Source of the DNA: Rhodosorus marinus
Lineage: Eukaryota; Rhodophyta; Stylonematophyceae; Stylonematales; Stylonemataceae
Direction: 5' to 3'
Assembly: GCA_029953675.1 (NCBI GenBank)
Contig: JAMWBK010000004.1
Span: forward strand, 1,240,001-1,304,000
DNA length: 64,000 bases
Shown: piece by piece, positions 11,716 to 23,633 of the stretch
How the letters are laid out: each line of letters opens with the position of its first letter
Position numbering within the stretch: the first letter of the stretch is position 1
Made by a program: the position numbers and the translations under genes
Notes under the pieces: generated by a model
Database searches by the model: none
Told to the model about the DNA's origin: nothing
The model's input: the letters and a program-made list of their open reading frames with translations, nothing else

Positions 11716-14700
11716 CGGAAGTACTGGCGTAGCTTTACGGAGCTTGGATGGAGTATAATCCCTCCGGACTTGACCTGACTACGAATTTCAGCTGGATCCC
11801 TGAATGTGGAAACTGCCACCTACGCCTAGATTCAGTGAAATAATACGTGAAGTGAAAGAGGAGGTGTTTCGTTGCGGGATTGTATCAAACCCGCTTTGAA
11901 GCAAGGCCCAGGCTAATCGCGAACGATACTCGGCCATCTTCTTACGAGGAAAGCCACAGCTTCTACTTTCCAACCCGTGAAAGGCTTGATTGAAGCGACT
12001 CTTGTTCGACGGCTCTCGAACCCTGTTTACATGTCCTGTAGCAGACCTCTGCTTTTCCGCCCTACCCTGGGATTTATGCTAGGCTATATCCCAATCCGGA
12101 CTTTAGGCCCATTGCTCTAGTTCCCGAAAAAACACCTTTTCCCAGTTCCTTTCAAGGTCTCCCGCGCACTAACCGGATGCCGTTTCTTGCCCAGTCAATC
12201 CGTCATGGCACAGACCTCCGCCGACCATGGGATCCAATGATAATGAATCGAAGTACTTTTTCAAGCTTTTGCCTAGGAGGGCCAGCGGGATCGATCCTGT
12301 AGGTTTATACCTTCGTCGCGGGCGCGGCGCGCAATTTGCTGCAGGTGTAAAGGTGGGAGACTTCACTAGGCTAGTATTGTGATTCACTCGGACGTCCATG
12401 TTGTCTTAAGGGGAAAGATGTAGGTATGAAGCCAAAAGGGGGAGCGTTGGTTGGTTTTGCACTCGGGCGAGTGAGTGGAATGGCAATGCTCCGCCCTGCT
12501 TCCTGAGTACAATCAACTTATCGAGAAGCGCGGGCGCTATGGAGCTCGTCAAGGGCGGTACAGTAGTTCGGCTTGAGAGTTGAGCTAACAATAATGGGAG
12601 TGGGAACGGAGTGTTTTCTGTTCATCGAACGTAGCTCTGCGAAGGACTCTCCTCATGGTGGAGCAGGAATAACGGATGTTGTGGTGGACGTCGAAAAGGG
12701 TGCGGAGGAGAAGTGAGGATATCAGCGCTTAATGAATGATCCATGCCCGCCGGTTTGCCTAGCACACTAGTTTGGGCTAACCCAGATTTGAGGTGAGGGC
12801 CAACTCAATTGTCGTACTCGAAGGATAGTTGGCATCTTCCCCGTCCCTGCTTGAGGTAAAAAGTCCTTGCGGCACGGGCCCGTTTTTTTGAAGATGCAAG
12901 AATAAGTTCTAATGCCTGAGCCCTCTGCCTAAAATTGCATCATCGGCGGTCTACTTGCTAGCGATGCCGATGTGCGCCGCAGCGGGGGCACATCAATGCC
13001 AGTTTGTTTTTGTCCAACTGCTCAACTTGGTTGCCTGGGCTTCAATTTCTATCGCCATCATTTGCTTGCGGTCGAATTCCTTCTCTAACTCAAGTCAAAC
13101 CCTACTTTGTAGGTGCTCTGAATATTGCAACCTGCCATGTAGACTTGGACCCAAATCCCAACCACCTCAAGGTCGAGCTTCTCGACCTCGACTTGAGGCC
13201 CCGCACAGTTGCACTAGTGCAGATCTGCTCGTGCGAACAAGAGCCTAACCTTGCACATGCGCGTTCCCCGTTTTCCCTAGAACACGCGCAGCGTCCGTCT
13301 ACTAAGTGGCTCTTATAACAGATGATTGACCCATCTCCAACTTTACACAGAAATATCAACTCAGGTCCTGATCAGTTGCCTTAGTTTCCCAAATTGGGAA
13401 CTAGCTGCACAATAAGTACACACAGCATATCTGTCCAACGAAAGTCAGCATCGCCCAACCCACCGGGGCTGGAACCATATAGGTATGCAATTGGGGAACA
13501 TCTACCTCCCTCACCCCTCCAAAACCCCCGCCATCTTCTCCAACACCATCTCCCACCCACCCCATAAAAAAATATCCCAGCAAAACAAAGTGGGAATCAA
13601 TTGATCCTCTTTTTCCCCATCTCCCCCCCCCCCCCTTTCAAAGCTAGCTCCCTCCCTTCCGTTTTCAGCCAATCAACATCAGATGGAAACCCGTGACTAT
13701 AATTTTCTACTTTCCTGTACGATTCCTGTATTGACCGGACTTTTCCCCTCTCCGATAAAGAACAAAAAAATAAATAAATCTAGGATATCATCAGGTAGGC
13801 ACAAAAAAAAACCCAAAAAACTTATATTCATGAAAATATGTTGCAGAGATTGCTAAAAAAAAAAAGCCGATCAGTTTCAGAAGCCCAGCTGATCAGCACT
13901 TCTATCTACTACCCCCCTTCGCATTGTCTTAAACAATATCTTCAATGGGCATTTAACTCCCCTTATAATTTGCACAAATTCAAAATATCCCCATTATTTA
14001 TATCAATAATAACATAAAACTATTTCTTAGTAAGGGGTGAATATATCAGTAGAAGTCCTACCTCCTGATGGTCATATCATATGGAACCCCCTTCCCAAAA
14101 ATATTACCTTCACGGAATATTGAATTAGCCCCTGTTGGGTTTTGCTTTCGTTTTTTCCTTCATTTTGAGGGGGTGGGTCACGTACGGTAGCCGATGGTGT
14201 TTCGTTTTCAGTGACGATGCATATGCTTTTTATTGGTAATGTTTTGAGGGGTATACCATCTCAAAGCTATATCCACAGAAAAATCAATAAACAGAGAACT
14301 ATTTTTTTTTGTTCATGGATGAAATCGAGATTTGTAAGGATCAATGCAGAGTGAGGCCAGGGGAGGGGGGGTTATATGTTGTTGTAAAATATTCTTCTAG
14401 ATTCGTTTTGTGTATTATCTTTCATTTTGAAATATTTCAAAAAGAGAGAGAGGAGAAACGGATAGGGGTTGTAACAACTTTGGAAAGAACAGGGATTCGC
14501 TAAGGTGGGTGGAGGGGGGAAATGAGTGGGTGTATGCATTGGCGCAACAAGGAGGGGAAACAGAGTCTTCGGTACCCACTTGGAAGGGGGGAAGATGAGA
14601 TGCTATGGGGCTTATCGGTGAATGGAGATCTTGGGGAATGGTTCGTGTGGAGTATTGCTTTGACTTTGGAATGAGTATAGGGGAGGAGGGACGATGGGTG

Positions 14701-15033
14701 TTTGCAGGGAGGGAAGGAGGAAGGCATCGAGTTTCGAGTGAAGGAGGTGAAGTTGCGGATGCTTGGTTTGGGAAGGGTTTTGGTAGGGGGCGAGGGCGAG
14801 ACAAGGCAGGGTGAACTTTTGCCCGGCTGAGTGGATCGGAAAAGGGGCTCGTGGATGGAGGGATTTCCACGAGCTGCGGTTGTCGGTGTTTTTTTGGATA
14901 TTTAGTTTGAGTAAGTCACGAGTCTTGTATTAAAGCGGTTTGGCGGAGCTGGAAGTTGTCGAGGTATAGTAGACGGGTACTTGGCGCTTAGCGTCGGCTT
15001 TGAGCATCCACTTGTTGTTGCGAGAGAAGGTGC

Positions 15034-16458
15034 TTGCCTGGCTGCGATATGAGTGAAGAGTTTGGTCCGGGCCAGCTGTCTACTTCAGCTCCGGTCCGGT
15101 ATGCTCACCCACCCTTTGCGATGTTCCTCTACGGCGGGGTGGTCCAAGAGGATGAACACGTAACGGTTTGGGAGCCAAAGTCTGGAAAAACGGTTGCCGG
15201 GAACGCTGCCCCGTACCGGAAAAATCTTCGGGGATGGTTGCTGCAGCATCCGGGCTGGGAAGAAAAAGCAGACGAGCTCAAAACATCCAAGAGAAGATCT
15301 GCGGCTAGGAAGCAAAAGGCTGTTGCCTCCGCGTTCGCTGCAATGTGCGCTCATGCTAGTGATATCGTGCATGCCGTTTCCAACGAGGTTGCGGGTTGGC
15401 TTGCGGCCACGGGAGCATCTCGCGCTACCGATAGCGATGGCGAATGGTCACAGGATGATGAAATACGCCTAAAGGAGGCTCTTGTACAGAGAGGAGAACA
15501 GCTATATTTTTCTGGAGGCAAACTTACAAACGACTCAGAACTGCAATGGAAGGGGATATGTGCGGCTTTTGTTCCTCGGCGATCCGGAGTGGACGTTCTC
15601 CGCAAGTCTAGGGACCTGCTCGAGCAGGGCTTGCTCTCCTACTCGAATGACGGAAGGATGTATCGCTCAACGTCGGGCTACGGCTCTCCGGTCGATGCCA
15701 CTGGGCACCCAACGGCGTCACCGCTTTCGTCTTCTCTCTCTTTCCTGGAACGCCAACTGCTTCCTCCTCGGGAGCCCCGTATAACCGTATGGGACCCTGC
15801 TACTGGTGCGTACTCACTGAGTAGTATCCTGTTCCTGCGCGTTTTGTGTCCACGCTCATTAGCTGATTTCAACCCTGGACCCAAGAGCGTACAACCTGCT
15901 TTATCGGCATATGCAATCAACTCTTTCATTCGGTTTCCGCTCTGACCCAAGTGCTCCCAATCTTCTTTGCGCATGATAGGACGGACTGTATCGGGGAATG
16001 CTGCGCCCTGCAGAAGAAATCTGGATACGTGGATCCGAGCTCACCCGGGATGGGAGCCAAAGACTGAAGACCAGCTGTCAAGTAGTAGGAGAGTAAAGAG
16101 CAAGAGAGATGGCTCCGTCGGGTTCAGCGCCATGTCGACGTCCACTCCGCAACTCAGCGACGCGCTTGACGCGCTCATGTTGCTGGGTCAGAGCCCTACG
16201 GTTGGCTCAGGTAGGGTCTCCCGCTTAAGCAATACGTTTCTGTGGATCGGCATACCAGGGTACTCACTTCTAGTTCTACGTTTTTCGTCGTTGACAGCTC
16301 CACCTATTGCAGTAGACCGCAAGGTTGAGACGGCTTCAACATCAAGTGACATGGACATTGACAATGGCGACTTTGACGAAATCGACGATGAGCTGGAGGA
16401 ACAGAATACTCATCGCCCAATGATCAGAAGTTCAGCGCCCATGTCAATTCCGGATTGA
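15034..16458 (+). CDS. SANT/Myb-like protein with two VW-P / SGNAAP motifs
   Basis: Three exons (15034-15805, 15980-16210 and 16298-16458) give 387 aa. A 30-residue motif occurs twice. Copy one, about residues 43-76, reads VTVWEPKSGKTVAGNAAP then NLRGWLLQHPGWE. Copy two, about residues 249-285, reads ITVWDPATG then RTVSGNAAP, NLDTWIRAHPGWE and is interrupted by intron 1. Between them, about residues 138-195, is a SANT/Myb-like helical segment (EWSQDDEIRLKEAL, later WKGICAAFVPRRSG), suggesting chromatin or DNA binding. Basic stretches (SKRRSAARKQK) could be nuclear localisation signals, and the C-terminus is acidic. I recall similar VW-P...SGNAAP motifs in algal proteins but cannot name a family. 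A second ATG at 15049 may be the real start. Function is inferred only. Confidence 0.72.
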
Positions 16459-17616
16459 TTAGAGTGACCATAGATTCCCAGAGTTTTCGCAAGCCTTTTC
16501 AAACAGGAGTCCGCTTCCGAAGGTTCCGAGTGCAGATAGCCAAACAGGTCGTTGGAGCCCAGCTTCAGTAATTGAAACGTACTTATTTCTAAGCTAAACA
16601 TAGGAGGATTTTGTTCCATGGAAGAATGATTAGCTCGCTTTGGAGGCTTCAGAGGCCCTGTGGTCGGTTTTTCGAGATTCCGTTACCTCTCGGAGAGCTG
16701 GTCACGTACTGTAGTTCATGCCTTTCTTTAACGGCTCTGCTGCAGGTTTTGCCAGCCCGTTGCCGAGGTATTGCAACGTGCCAAGCGCAATCGGCGGGTC
16801 ACAAGGAGCCCGTGAACTTCGGTGAAGACCAAAAGGTAGGAGCCCCCGTGTATCGAACACGTACTCCGAACATGGGTGAGAGACATCTGTCGGTACCGTG
16901 CACGACGTTTTCTACCCTGAGCCCTTGCTAGGCCGGCCCGAATAAGCCACCTCGAAATGGTCAACGGACAGGAGGACAGCCGGCGCTCCTTGTTGGTGTG
17001 AAGAACATTCGCCTTGGCGAGGTGTGCAGAGAATCCGAGAACCTTGTTAATTGCATTTGAAGTTTGTTATGTGAAAAGCGAATCTCATCAAAAAAAAACA
17101 AAAAACGCAGTCAGTCAGTCCATGCGGTAACGAGTTCGCTTAGAAAACCTCAGGACCACCCATCCTTTTCTCTTTCCCTGCCAAACCGACTACCCTCTAC
17201 AATCGATCCAGGGAGCCCGCGAGATTGAGAGACAATCTTCGTTCAAACTTGCATATCATAGTATGGTAACATGCTCTCAGTCGGAGCTATCCGAACTTTT
17301 CTTCCAAAGAACCTTCACGTCCGGCCTGCGCTTTGGAAGACCTCTCCCAAAATTGTCTCTGCATGTTGACATTCAGACCTTCAATCGGATATCTTTATTT
17401 GTTTTTTCTTCTTTAAAACGTCTTCGGATGGGAATTTTGGGACATTGGGAAAAAGGCGGATCGACGACGAGGGTAAAAAATTGGTGTCTCTGAAGAGTAG
17501 ATTTGAGGATGGGGAGAGGAGGGGTTGGGGGGGAAGGAGTGAGAGGGAAGCAATCGGGTAAAGGATCGTATAAGCTGAGTCTTAGAGGGTTTGTAGTGGT
17601 AGTCTGTTTTAAGGAT
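16459..17616. other. Interval between the SANT-like gene and CCT4
   Basis: About 1.16 kb with the CCT4 promoter side at its right end. Open frames at 16611-16931 plus and 16728-16964 minus have no recognisable content. The open frame extending upstream of the CCT4 start to 17503 is glycine- and basic-rich and unlike CCT proteins. Confidence 0.5.
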
Positions 17617-19732
17617 ATGATGGATGGTCCTGCGAGCGTAGCGAGGGGAAACGGGATGAGCAAGGAAAGCGATGGGTTTCTATCGAGAGTATCTGAACGG
17701 GCCAAGTCTACGAGATTGGGGAATATAACAGCCGCGAGAAGCGTTGCTGATGCCGTGAGGACATCATTAGGTCCAAGGGGAATGGATAAGATGGTTCAGA
17801 CGGAAACCGGCGACGTTTTGGTAACCAATGATGGGGCGACGATCCTAGAGAAAATGAACGTGCAGCATCCTGCCGCGAAAACACTTGTGCAGCTTTCAAA
17901 GGCTCAGGATATTGAGGCCGGTGATGGTACGACATCCGTAGTAGTTATCTGTGGTGCTTTGCTGGAGGCCAGCCTGGAGCTCCTCGAAATCGGAATTCAT
18001 CCGACGATCATCTCAGAATGCTTTCAGGTAACTGTGGCGTTCACCGTGGACTTTGCAATGTTCACAAAGCCGTTGCCTGGAAAACTGACTCATGATCTGA
18101 AATCTTGTGGTGGTCTGGATGCAGATCGGCTTGGATAAGTCCCTGGGTGTGTTGGAGTCCATGTCCACTCCCGTGGACCTAGAAAATCGTGAAGAGCTGG
18201 TGCGAGCGGCGTCCACTTCTCTGAATTCCAAGGTCGTTGCACAGCATGCTTCCCTGCTTGCACCGCTCTCCGTGGACGCCGTGTTGTCTATAGCTGGTGA
18301 TGAGCGTCAGGGAGCAGATCTGAGGAACATCCGCGTTGTAAAAAAGTTGGCGGGCACCGTTGATGAAACAGAGCTCATCCCCGGTCTTTTGTTGAACCAA
18401 ACTGCGGAAAGTGGCGCAAGCGGTCCGACGAGGATTGAAAAGGCTAAAATTGCGTTGATCCAGTTCCAGTTGTCCCCGCCCAAGACCGACATGGAGAACA
18501 GCGTTGTTGTCCAGGACTACGCAGCGATGGACCGTATTCTGAAAGAGGAGCGGACTTACATTCTCCAGCTTGTGAAGAAGATCAAGGTTTGTACAAAACA
18601 GAAAGCTTTTCTGACCTTTTGCTGCATTTTGCTTTGGAAATGAGTTTGCATGGGGCTGGCAGTGCGCCGATCTGTTGTGGCAATAGACTGCTGTGGTCGA
18701 TCTCTTAGATTTCACCGCGCAAGACCCCGAGTCTGATTCTGAAACTTCCTTTGTTCGTCTGTTGATCCTCTGCTTTTACCCAGGCCACGGGTGCGAATGT
18801 CCTGTTGATTCAAAAGTCCATTCTTAGGGACGCTGTCACAGATCTATCGTTGCACTTCCTCGCGAAGGTGAAGATCATGGCTGTCACTGATATCGAAAGG
18901 GACGAGATAGAATTTATTTCAAAGACTCTCGACTGTGTTCCTATTGCGTCTCCCGAGGCGCTCTCAGCGGACAAGTTGGGAAAAGCTGAGCTCGTGGAAG
19001 AAGGTAGGGCTTTTTTGCATCAATTCTCGCTTGTGCCAATATCGTAGAAAAAAATGTTCTTGCTCATGATCGTGGACTTTGATCTTCCGTTCCATCAAAT
19101 TCTACAGTGTCCTTTGGATCCGAAAAGGTCGTCAAGGTCACTGGAATTTCGACAACTCCGGACAAGCCGAAAACCGTGTCGGTCTTGCTGCGTGGATCCA
19201 GCCAAATGGTCTTGGACGAAGCGGAGAGGTCGATCCATGATGCGATGTGCGTCGTGAGGTGTCTTGTGAAGAAGCGGGCTATGATCCCCGGTGGCGCTGC
19301 GCCAGAAATGGAAGTCAGCGTTCAGCTGGCGAAGCTTGCAAAGCAGCTTCCTGGTCACCAAGGTGAGTGGATTCGGCCTATTTAAGGAGCCCCGGCCAGG
19401 CATGCTCGCCCCGACGAATTCAGTCCTCACGCAGCTGGGGTTCGCGTCTTGTAGGTTTTTGTGTCGGGAAGTATGCTAAAGCCCTGGAGGTCATTCCTTA
19501 CACGCTGGCGGAAAACGCCGGGCTCAACCCTATCGAAATCGTAACGGAGCTTAGGAAACTCCACGCAGAGGGCTTGCAAACTTACGGAATCAATGTAAAG
19601 AAGGGAACAGTGACGGACATCGGTGAGGAGCAGGTTGTCATGCCCTTGCTTGTGTTTACGAGCGCGTTGTCGCTGGCAACAGAAGCCGTGAGGATGATTC
19701 TTAAGATTGACGATATCGTCATGACCAGATGA
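17617..19732 (+). CDS. CCT4: CCT4, delta subunit of the cytosolic chaperonin TRiC/CCT
   Basis: ATP-dependent group II chaperonin subunit that folds actin and tubulin. Five exons: 17617-18027, 18125-18586, 18784-19003, 19108-19362 and 19455-19732, 541 aa, the usual length. The equatorial domain has the nucleotide motifs [22 protein letters not shown] and the catalytic-loop GDGTTS. Delta-type identity rests on [28 protein letters not shown], the apical-domain run [12 protein letters not shown] and [15 protein letters not shown]. The C-terminus ends [15 protein letters not shown], as in CCT4. Start 17617 (MMDG) was chosen because the frame upstream is low-complexity; M at 17656 (MSKESDGF) is an alternative. 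Introns are 91-197 bp. Confidence 0.96.
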
Positions 19733-20274
19733 AAAACACCCTTTCTCTAGATGAAGGAGCGGCAAGGACGTGAAACAGCGCCTTGGCACTTGCGTGTTTT
19801 GTTTTTTTTTTGCGCTGATGCCCAGCTGCTGCTAGAGTTGCCTGTTTCACTAAAGCGAAGAACGTTTGCATCAGTGTGACGACGGCAGTCTGGTCGAGCG
19901 GGACTTACCGGAGCTCTGGGGAGTGCTTACTGTCTACACTACAAAGGGGCAAAGTTTCATTCTCCACTAGAGACGAGATTCTGCTGAGTAAGATCGGCAT
20001 ACACACCATGTGAGGGTTACTAACTACCACACGTAAATGGACGAATTATCTCTAGTCAAATTCATTTACATTAGGTTCTGTGGGTCACAAAGCCAACGCT
20101 GGTCGACAAAAGGAACGGACTCTCGGGCTCCTCACTCAGCTCGCGCCCCAAACCCAGTGATTATAATATTTCTGGCCCCTTCATGTGGTCCGTATGGAAT
20201 CTCGTTCTTATCGACTGCTGCGATCGATCCCTGCACGGACGATGGATCAATTGATGTACCCCAGGAGGCCCACA
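19733..20274. other. Convergent 3' flanks of CCT4 and the membrane protein gene
   Basis: Non-coding interval of 542 bp between two converging stop codons. A poly-T run at about 19801-19810 lies shortly after the CCT4 stop. Nothing else recognised. Confidence 0.5.
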
Positions 20275-21161
20275 TTAGACACTTGAGCTAAGACTAGGGG
20301 GCCCGCACTTCTCCCACTTGCGTAACCGGTACGCAGCGTCAACGTTCAGAAACAGGAGGCCAGTCCAAAAGAAAGCATTGAACGCCGTGATTACCTGCCA
20401 GAAGACCTATATCGCGAATGGTCCCGCAACAGATAGACACAAACAACGAAATCAGAGTCGGTCAATGTTTCAAATCAAAGCGCAACCAGAGCTCACGCTT
20501 CGCAGGACTTACCAAAAGCGGATCTCTCACAGTAAGATATCTCAACCATCCGTTGAAACTTCCCCAACCCAGTAGAAGGTTGAGGAATATGTTGAGGATG
20601 AGGAACGCGTGGAGGTACGTGGCGGTTTTCATAGCTTTGAAATCAGTTTGCCACAACCCAAAGAACACCCGTTCGACTGTAATGGAAGCCGTAAGAAAAT
20701 ACAACAGACCAAGAAATATTGAAAGGAGGAGCCAGATCCACGCCCAGTCGTTGTTCGCAATCGTCAGAACCAGCCAAATGATGAAGTTGAAGACCGATGC
20801 CACATTGATCAACCAGAAGAGTCTCACAGTCCTCACCAAAACGTCCTTTTGGAGAATCGGGGTAGAGAGCGTAAGTCACTTGAGCCCGTATCTCTAACCT
20901 TTGAGAGTCTGGAAGGAGCAGAAGCGAACTGCCTACCTGTGCACTCTCGGACAGATGAGAGTTCTCCACGTACCACATCTTCAGCAGCGGAGGAAAGTTC
21001 TTCTCATAAATTCTCGTATTAGTCTGTCCTCCGGCAGAAGAAATCACATCGCTCATCGAAATTCTGCCAATTGACGAACCTCCATTCGTCCCAGACTCCT
21101 GCCCGCCCCCAATCGAAGACGTAACCTGGTTCGTAACGGCAAACTTCGACACGGCGTCCAT
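20275..21161 (-). CDS. Unrecognised multi-helix membrane protein
   Basis: Three exons (21161-20937, 20845-20513 and 20406-20275), all phase 0, give 229 aa. The first 75 residues are polar, with serine and glycine repeats, and face a hydrophobic core of about four or five helices. Examples are LFWLINVASVFNFIIWLVL, WIWLLLSIFLGLLYFLTA, YLHAFLILNIFLNLLLG and FNAFFWTGLLFL. The C-terminus is basic (YRLRKWEKCG). Tryptophan-rich turns separate the helices. There is no cleavable signal peptide. I do not recognise the family and see no catalytic motif. Splice sites are canonical and the hydrophobic pattern continues across both introns, which supports the model even without a homologue. Confidence 0.7.
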
Positions 21162-22994
21162 TCTCTTCCAACCTCAAGTATTCACACCCCTCACGAAAAA
21201 ACTACTACCAAAACCCCAACAGAAAAAAAAAAAAACCGCGGAGAACCCACCCACCATCCAACCACCCTCATACATAACCACTAATGCACCCCTACAAATA
21301 CGAGTACAATTCCCATCCTCACCATCTCATACCAATGCCCATCCATCTTCCAGCACTATGTCATCGGCCAGTTCAATCCCATCCCCCAATCCCCCTTACC
21401 AGTGATTTCCCTTCCATCGTCAAACACAGCGGCCCACACCCGCAGCAAATAAAACCAAAATTAAAATATGGAAGACATCCCCCTGGGCCTCTCTCCGTAT
21501 ACAAAAAAAAAGAAAAAAAAAAGAAGATCAAAGTAGGGTTGTCATATCTGCCTGACAAGAAACCGCCTGATTATGTTCGATATACACGTATATATCAGAC
21601 AGTCTGGTATACATATATTTTAGCTGAAGTTTCTACTACCAAATGGGAACTTTTTCTGCCATGAGTGCGATATAAGTTTATAATACCTGAAAATAGAAAT
21701 TATTAAGCAGCTAAGTCTGATATTGGTCAGATAATGACTGATTGATGTCCAATATCCCTCAATCAACGACGAATATTGATTGACGAGCAATCTTGCAACG
21801 TTCTCAAGTCTGAGCATCATGAAAAACCATAACATTATGTTCGACGGTCTGTATATCAAGAAGTAGCCGTGATTCAAATATAATTGCGTGACAGCCTGTC
21901 ACGCTTAAAACGAGAATTTAAACGTCCTCTGATGACGTTTGTCCCAAGTTTTTCAATTTCTTCGAAAATCGGCTTTTCCGTTTTTCTCAGATTTAACTTC
22001 CCTTTCCTAACTCTTCCTAACTCCCTTCTGCACCTCTCTCTTCCTACGGCTAGCCGTGAGAGGATGTCATACTAACCGTATATATAGGCTAAGGTTAAAA
22101 CATGCCAAATCTTGAGACGATTCTCCACTTTAGCCCTCAGGCTATCCTATGTTTAGCCATTATCTGTGCTAGATGGTACTAGATTTAGCACTCTGTCTTT
22201 GTACTGAACCTGTCTCTTCAGGACTTGACAAGCATGATTCAATATCTAAGCCATAGATGATTGATTATTGGATATGCATTGATTGAATATCCGACGTTTT
22301 GTCGGACCCATAATCAGACAGGTGTTTTAGAAGAAATCGAATCAGACACCCCTTAATTATCTACTTTTATTCAATAGTACATGGACGTGAAGTTTATCGG
22401 ACTCGTCTGATAACATTTATCGGACGGATTATGACTACCATAAGGACATGCACTTGGCACTTGGTAGGTGCTACTGAGGCATCAAATATTATTTAGATAT
22501 CTGGGTGAATACGCTTTTAAAGAAATATAAATTTCGATTATTGAGACAGGCTGTTTGGCGGAGGAGCTGTAAGTGTCATGTTCTTAACAAAACAGCGCTT
22601 GTTGGTATGTCGACAACCTCTGCCATACAGCTGGTGATGGTGGTGGTAATGGTGGTGGTAATGGTGGTGGTAATGGTGGTGGTAATGGGGGTGATAACGG
22701 TGGTGGTGATGATGATGGTGTCAGGCTTGGGGTGGTTTTGTCAGGGAATTGGGATTTGACTGGTGATAGACTAGATTCACCTGGGTAACAAAGCTCATCT
22801 CCCATCAAAAGAACGGTTCAGTTGCGAGTGTGGCGCGCACCTTCGATCCATTTGAGGGTGGGTGGAACACGACGACCCCAATCGGTGATCAAAGACTGTC
22901 TACTTGGGGAAGTCATCCCCCCAATTAAGCTAGCCGTTGGTGGGAATTTTCTAGCGGGAGTACAGGGGAGCGATCCTCTAACTTGACCTCTGCG
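21162..22994. other. AT-rich, palindrome-rich island and repeats
   Basis: About 1.8 kb without a supported gene. From about 21540 to 22520 the DNA is AT-rich with many short inverted words, including a 19-bp palindrome at 21886-21904 (GCGTGACAG, one base, CTGTCACGC) and several copies of ATCAGAC/GTCTGAT. This contrasts with the GC-balanced flanks and may be decayed mobile DNA. The right part holds a GGTGGTGGTAAT minisatellite and the phosphoribosyltransferase promoter. Confidence 0.45.
22633..22720. repeat. GGTGGTGGTAAT minisatellite
   Basis: About seven imperfect 12-bp units of GGTGGTGGTAAT, decaying to GGTGAT at the right. It gives an artificial MVVVMVVV reading that should not be annotated as protein. 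Confidence 0.92.
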
Positions 22995-23633
22995 ATGGCG
23001 GACGATAGCTTTCGAGTTGAAATTGACGGCGTGGTGAGATATCTGCCGAAGATGAGGGTCAACCAGAACACGTCCATTGCAGTTTTCAATAACCTCGGAG
23101 ATACGGAACTAACTGAGGCGTGTGCAAACGAGCTATCCAAGCGACTTAGCAGCGTGAGCTTTGACTTTATCATAACCCCGGAGGCGAAAAGTATCCCGCT
23201 CGCGCACGCCGTTTCAGTGCGCATGGGTATGCGTCCCTACGTCGTGCTCAGAAAAAGGTACAAGACGTACATGGGCGATGCAACTCAGGTTGAGACGAAC
23301 TCAATTACAACAGGCAGGATACAAACTCTGTTTCTAGATCAGAAAGACAGAGAGCTGATCAAGGGCAAGTCCGTACGTTCGCAGCCCAACACAGAATTCT
23401 TACATCTCAGTTGCCTTTCTCTCAACAAGACGTTTTCCGTCGTTTGTGCGGCCGCACAGGTGGTACTCCTAGATGATGTGATAAGCACAGGTTCAACCTA
23501 CGACGCCATGCGCACAGTAGCCAGGAAGGCTGGAGCGGAGGTGAAATTGGCTTGCTGCGTTTTCACCGAGGGCGGTGCAGACGGACTCCCTGACATAGCA
23601 TCCCTGGGCCACTTACCAATTTGGACGGATTGA
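22995..23633 (+). CDS. Bacterial-type PRPP-binding purine phosphoribosyltransferase family protein
   Basis: Type I phosphoribosyltransferase fold that transfers or binds 5-phosphoribosyl-pyrophosphate. Exon 1 is 22995-23372 and exon 2 is 23460-23633, giving 184 aa. The PRPP loop VVLLDDVISTGSTY sits at about residues 127-140, directly after the splice junction. The upstream hood region (VFNNLGDTELTEACANEL, then FIITPEAKSIPLAHAVSVRM) and the Tyr/Arg run (YVVLRKRYKTYM) match the adenine/xanthine-like family common in Firmicutes, as I remember it. The intron is 87 bp, in frame and lacks a stop, so retention would insert 29 residues just before the PRPP loop. The true substrate (adenine, guanine or xanthine) cannot be set from sequence. 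Start at 22983 or 22995. Confidence 0.85.
   Translation: MADDSFRVEIDGVVRYLPKMRVNQNTSIAVFNNLGDTELTEACANELSKRLSSVSFDFIITPEAKSIPLAHAVSVRMGMRPYVVLRKRYKTYMGDATQVETNSITTGRIQTLFLDQKDRELIKGKSVRSQPNTEFLHLSCLSLNKTFSVVCAAAQVVLLDDVISTGSTYDAMRTVARKAGAEVKLACCVFTEGGADGLPDIASLGHLPIWTD

Larger units (their letters stand above)
10690..15033. other. Long gene-poor interval upstream of transportin
   Basis: About 4.3 kb with no gene I can support. It holds the transportin promoter, an AC-rich microsatellite at about 10951-10976, a 57-bp tandem repeat at 11603-11715, and AT-rich DNA with homopolymer runs from about 13560 to 14460. Several open frames exist (for example 11538-11819 minus and 14415-14870 minus), but they are low in complexity or lack start, splice and domain support. 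A few codons near 12085-12125 plus loosely resemble a reverse-transcriptase motif but are too short to call. Confidence 0.6.

Noticed and set aside
12085-12125. Plus-strand codons reading YPNPDFRPIALVP, similar to a LINE reverse-transcriptase motif
   Set aside because: A stop lies shortly upstream, no YADD box or further RT blocks follow, and the match is too short.
14415-14870. 151-codon minus frame rich in Pro, Ser and Leu
   Set aside because: It comes from G-rich/C-rich low-complexity DNA; no motif and no splice support.
16840-16905. tRNA-like B-box string on the minus strand (GTGTTCGATACAC)
   Set aside because: No matching A-box, anticodon arm or acceptor pairing can be drawn.
22505-22759. 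84-codon frame with MVVVMVVV repeats
   Set aside because: It is a translation of the GGTGGTGGTAAT minisatellite.
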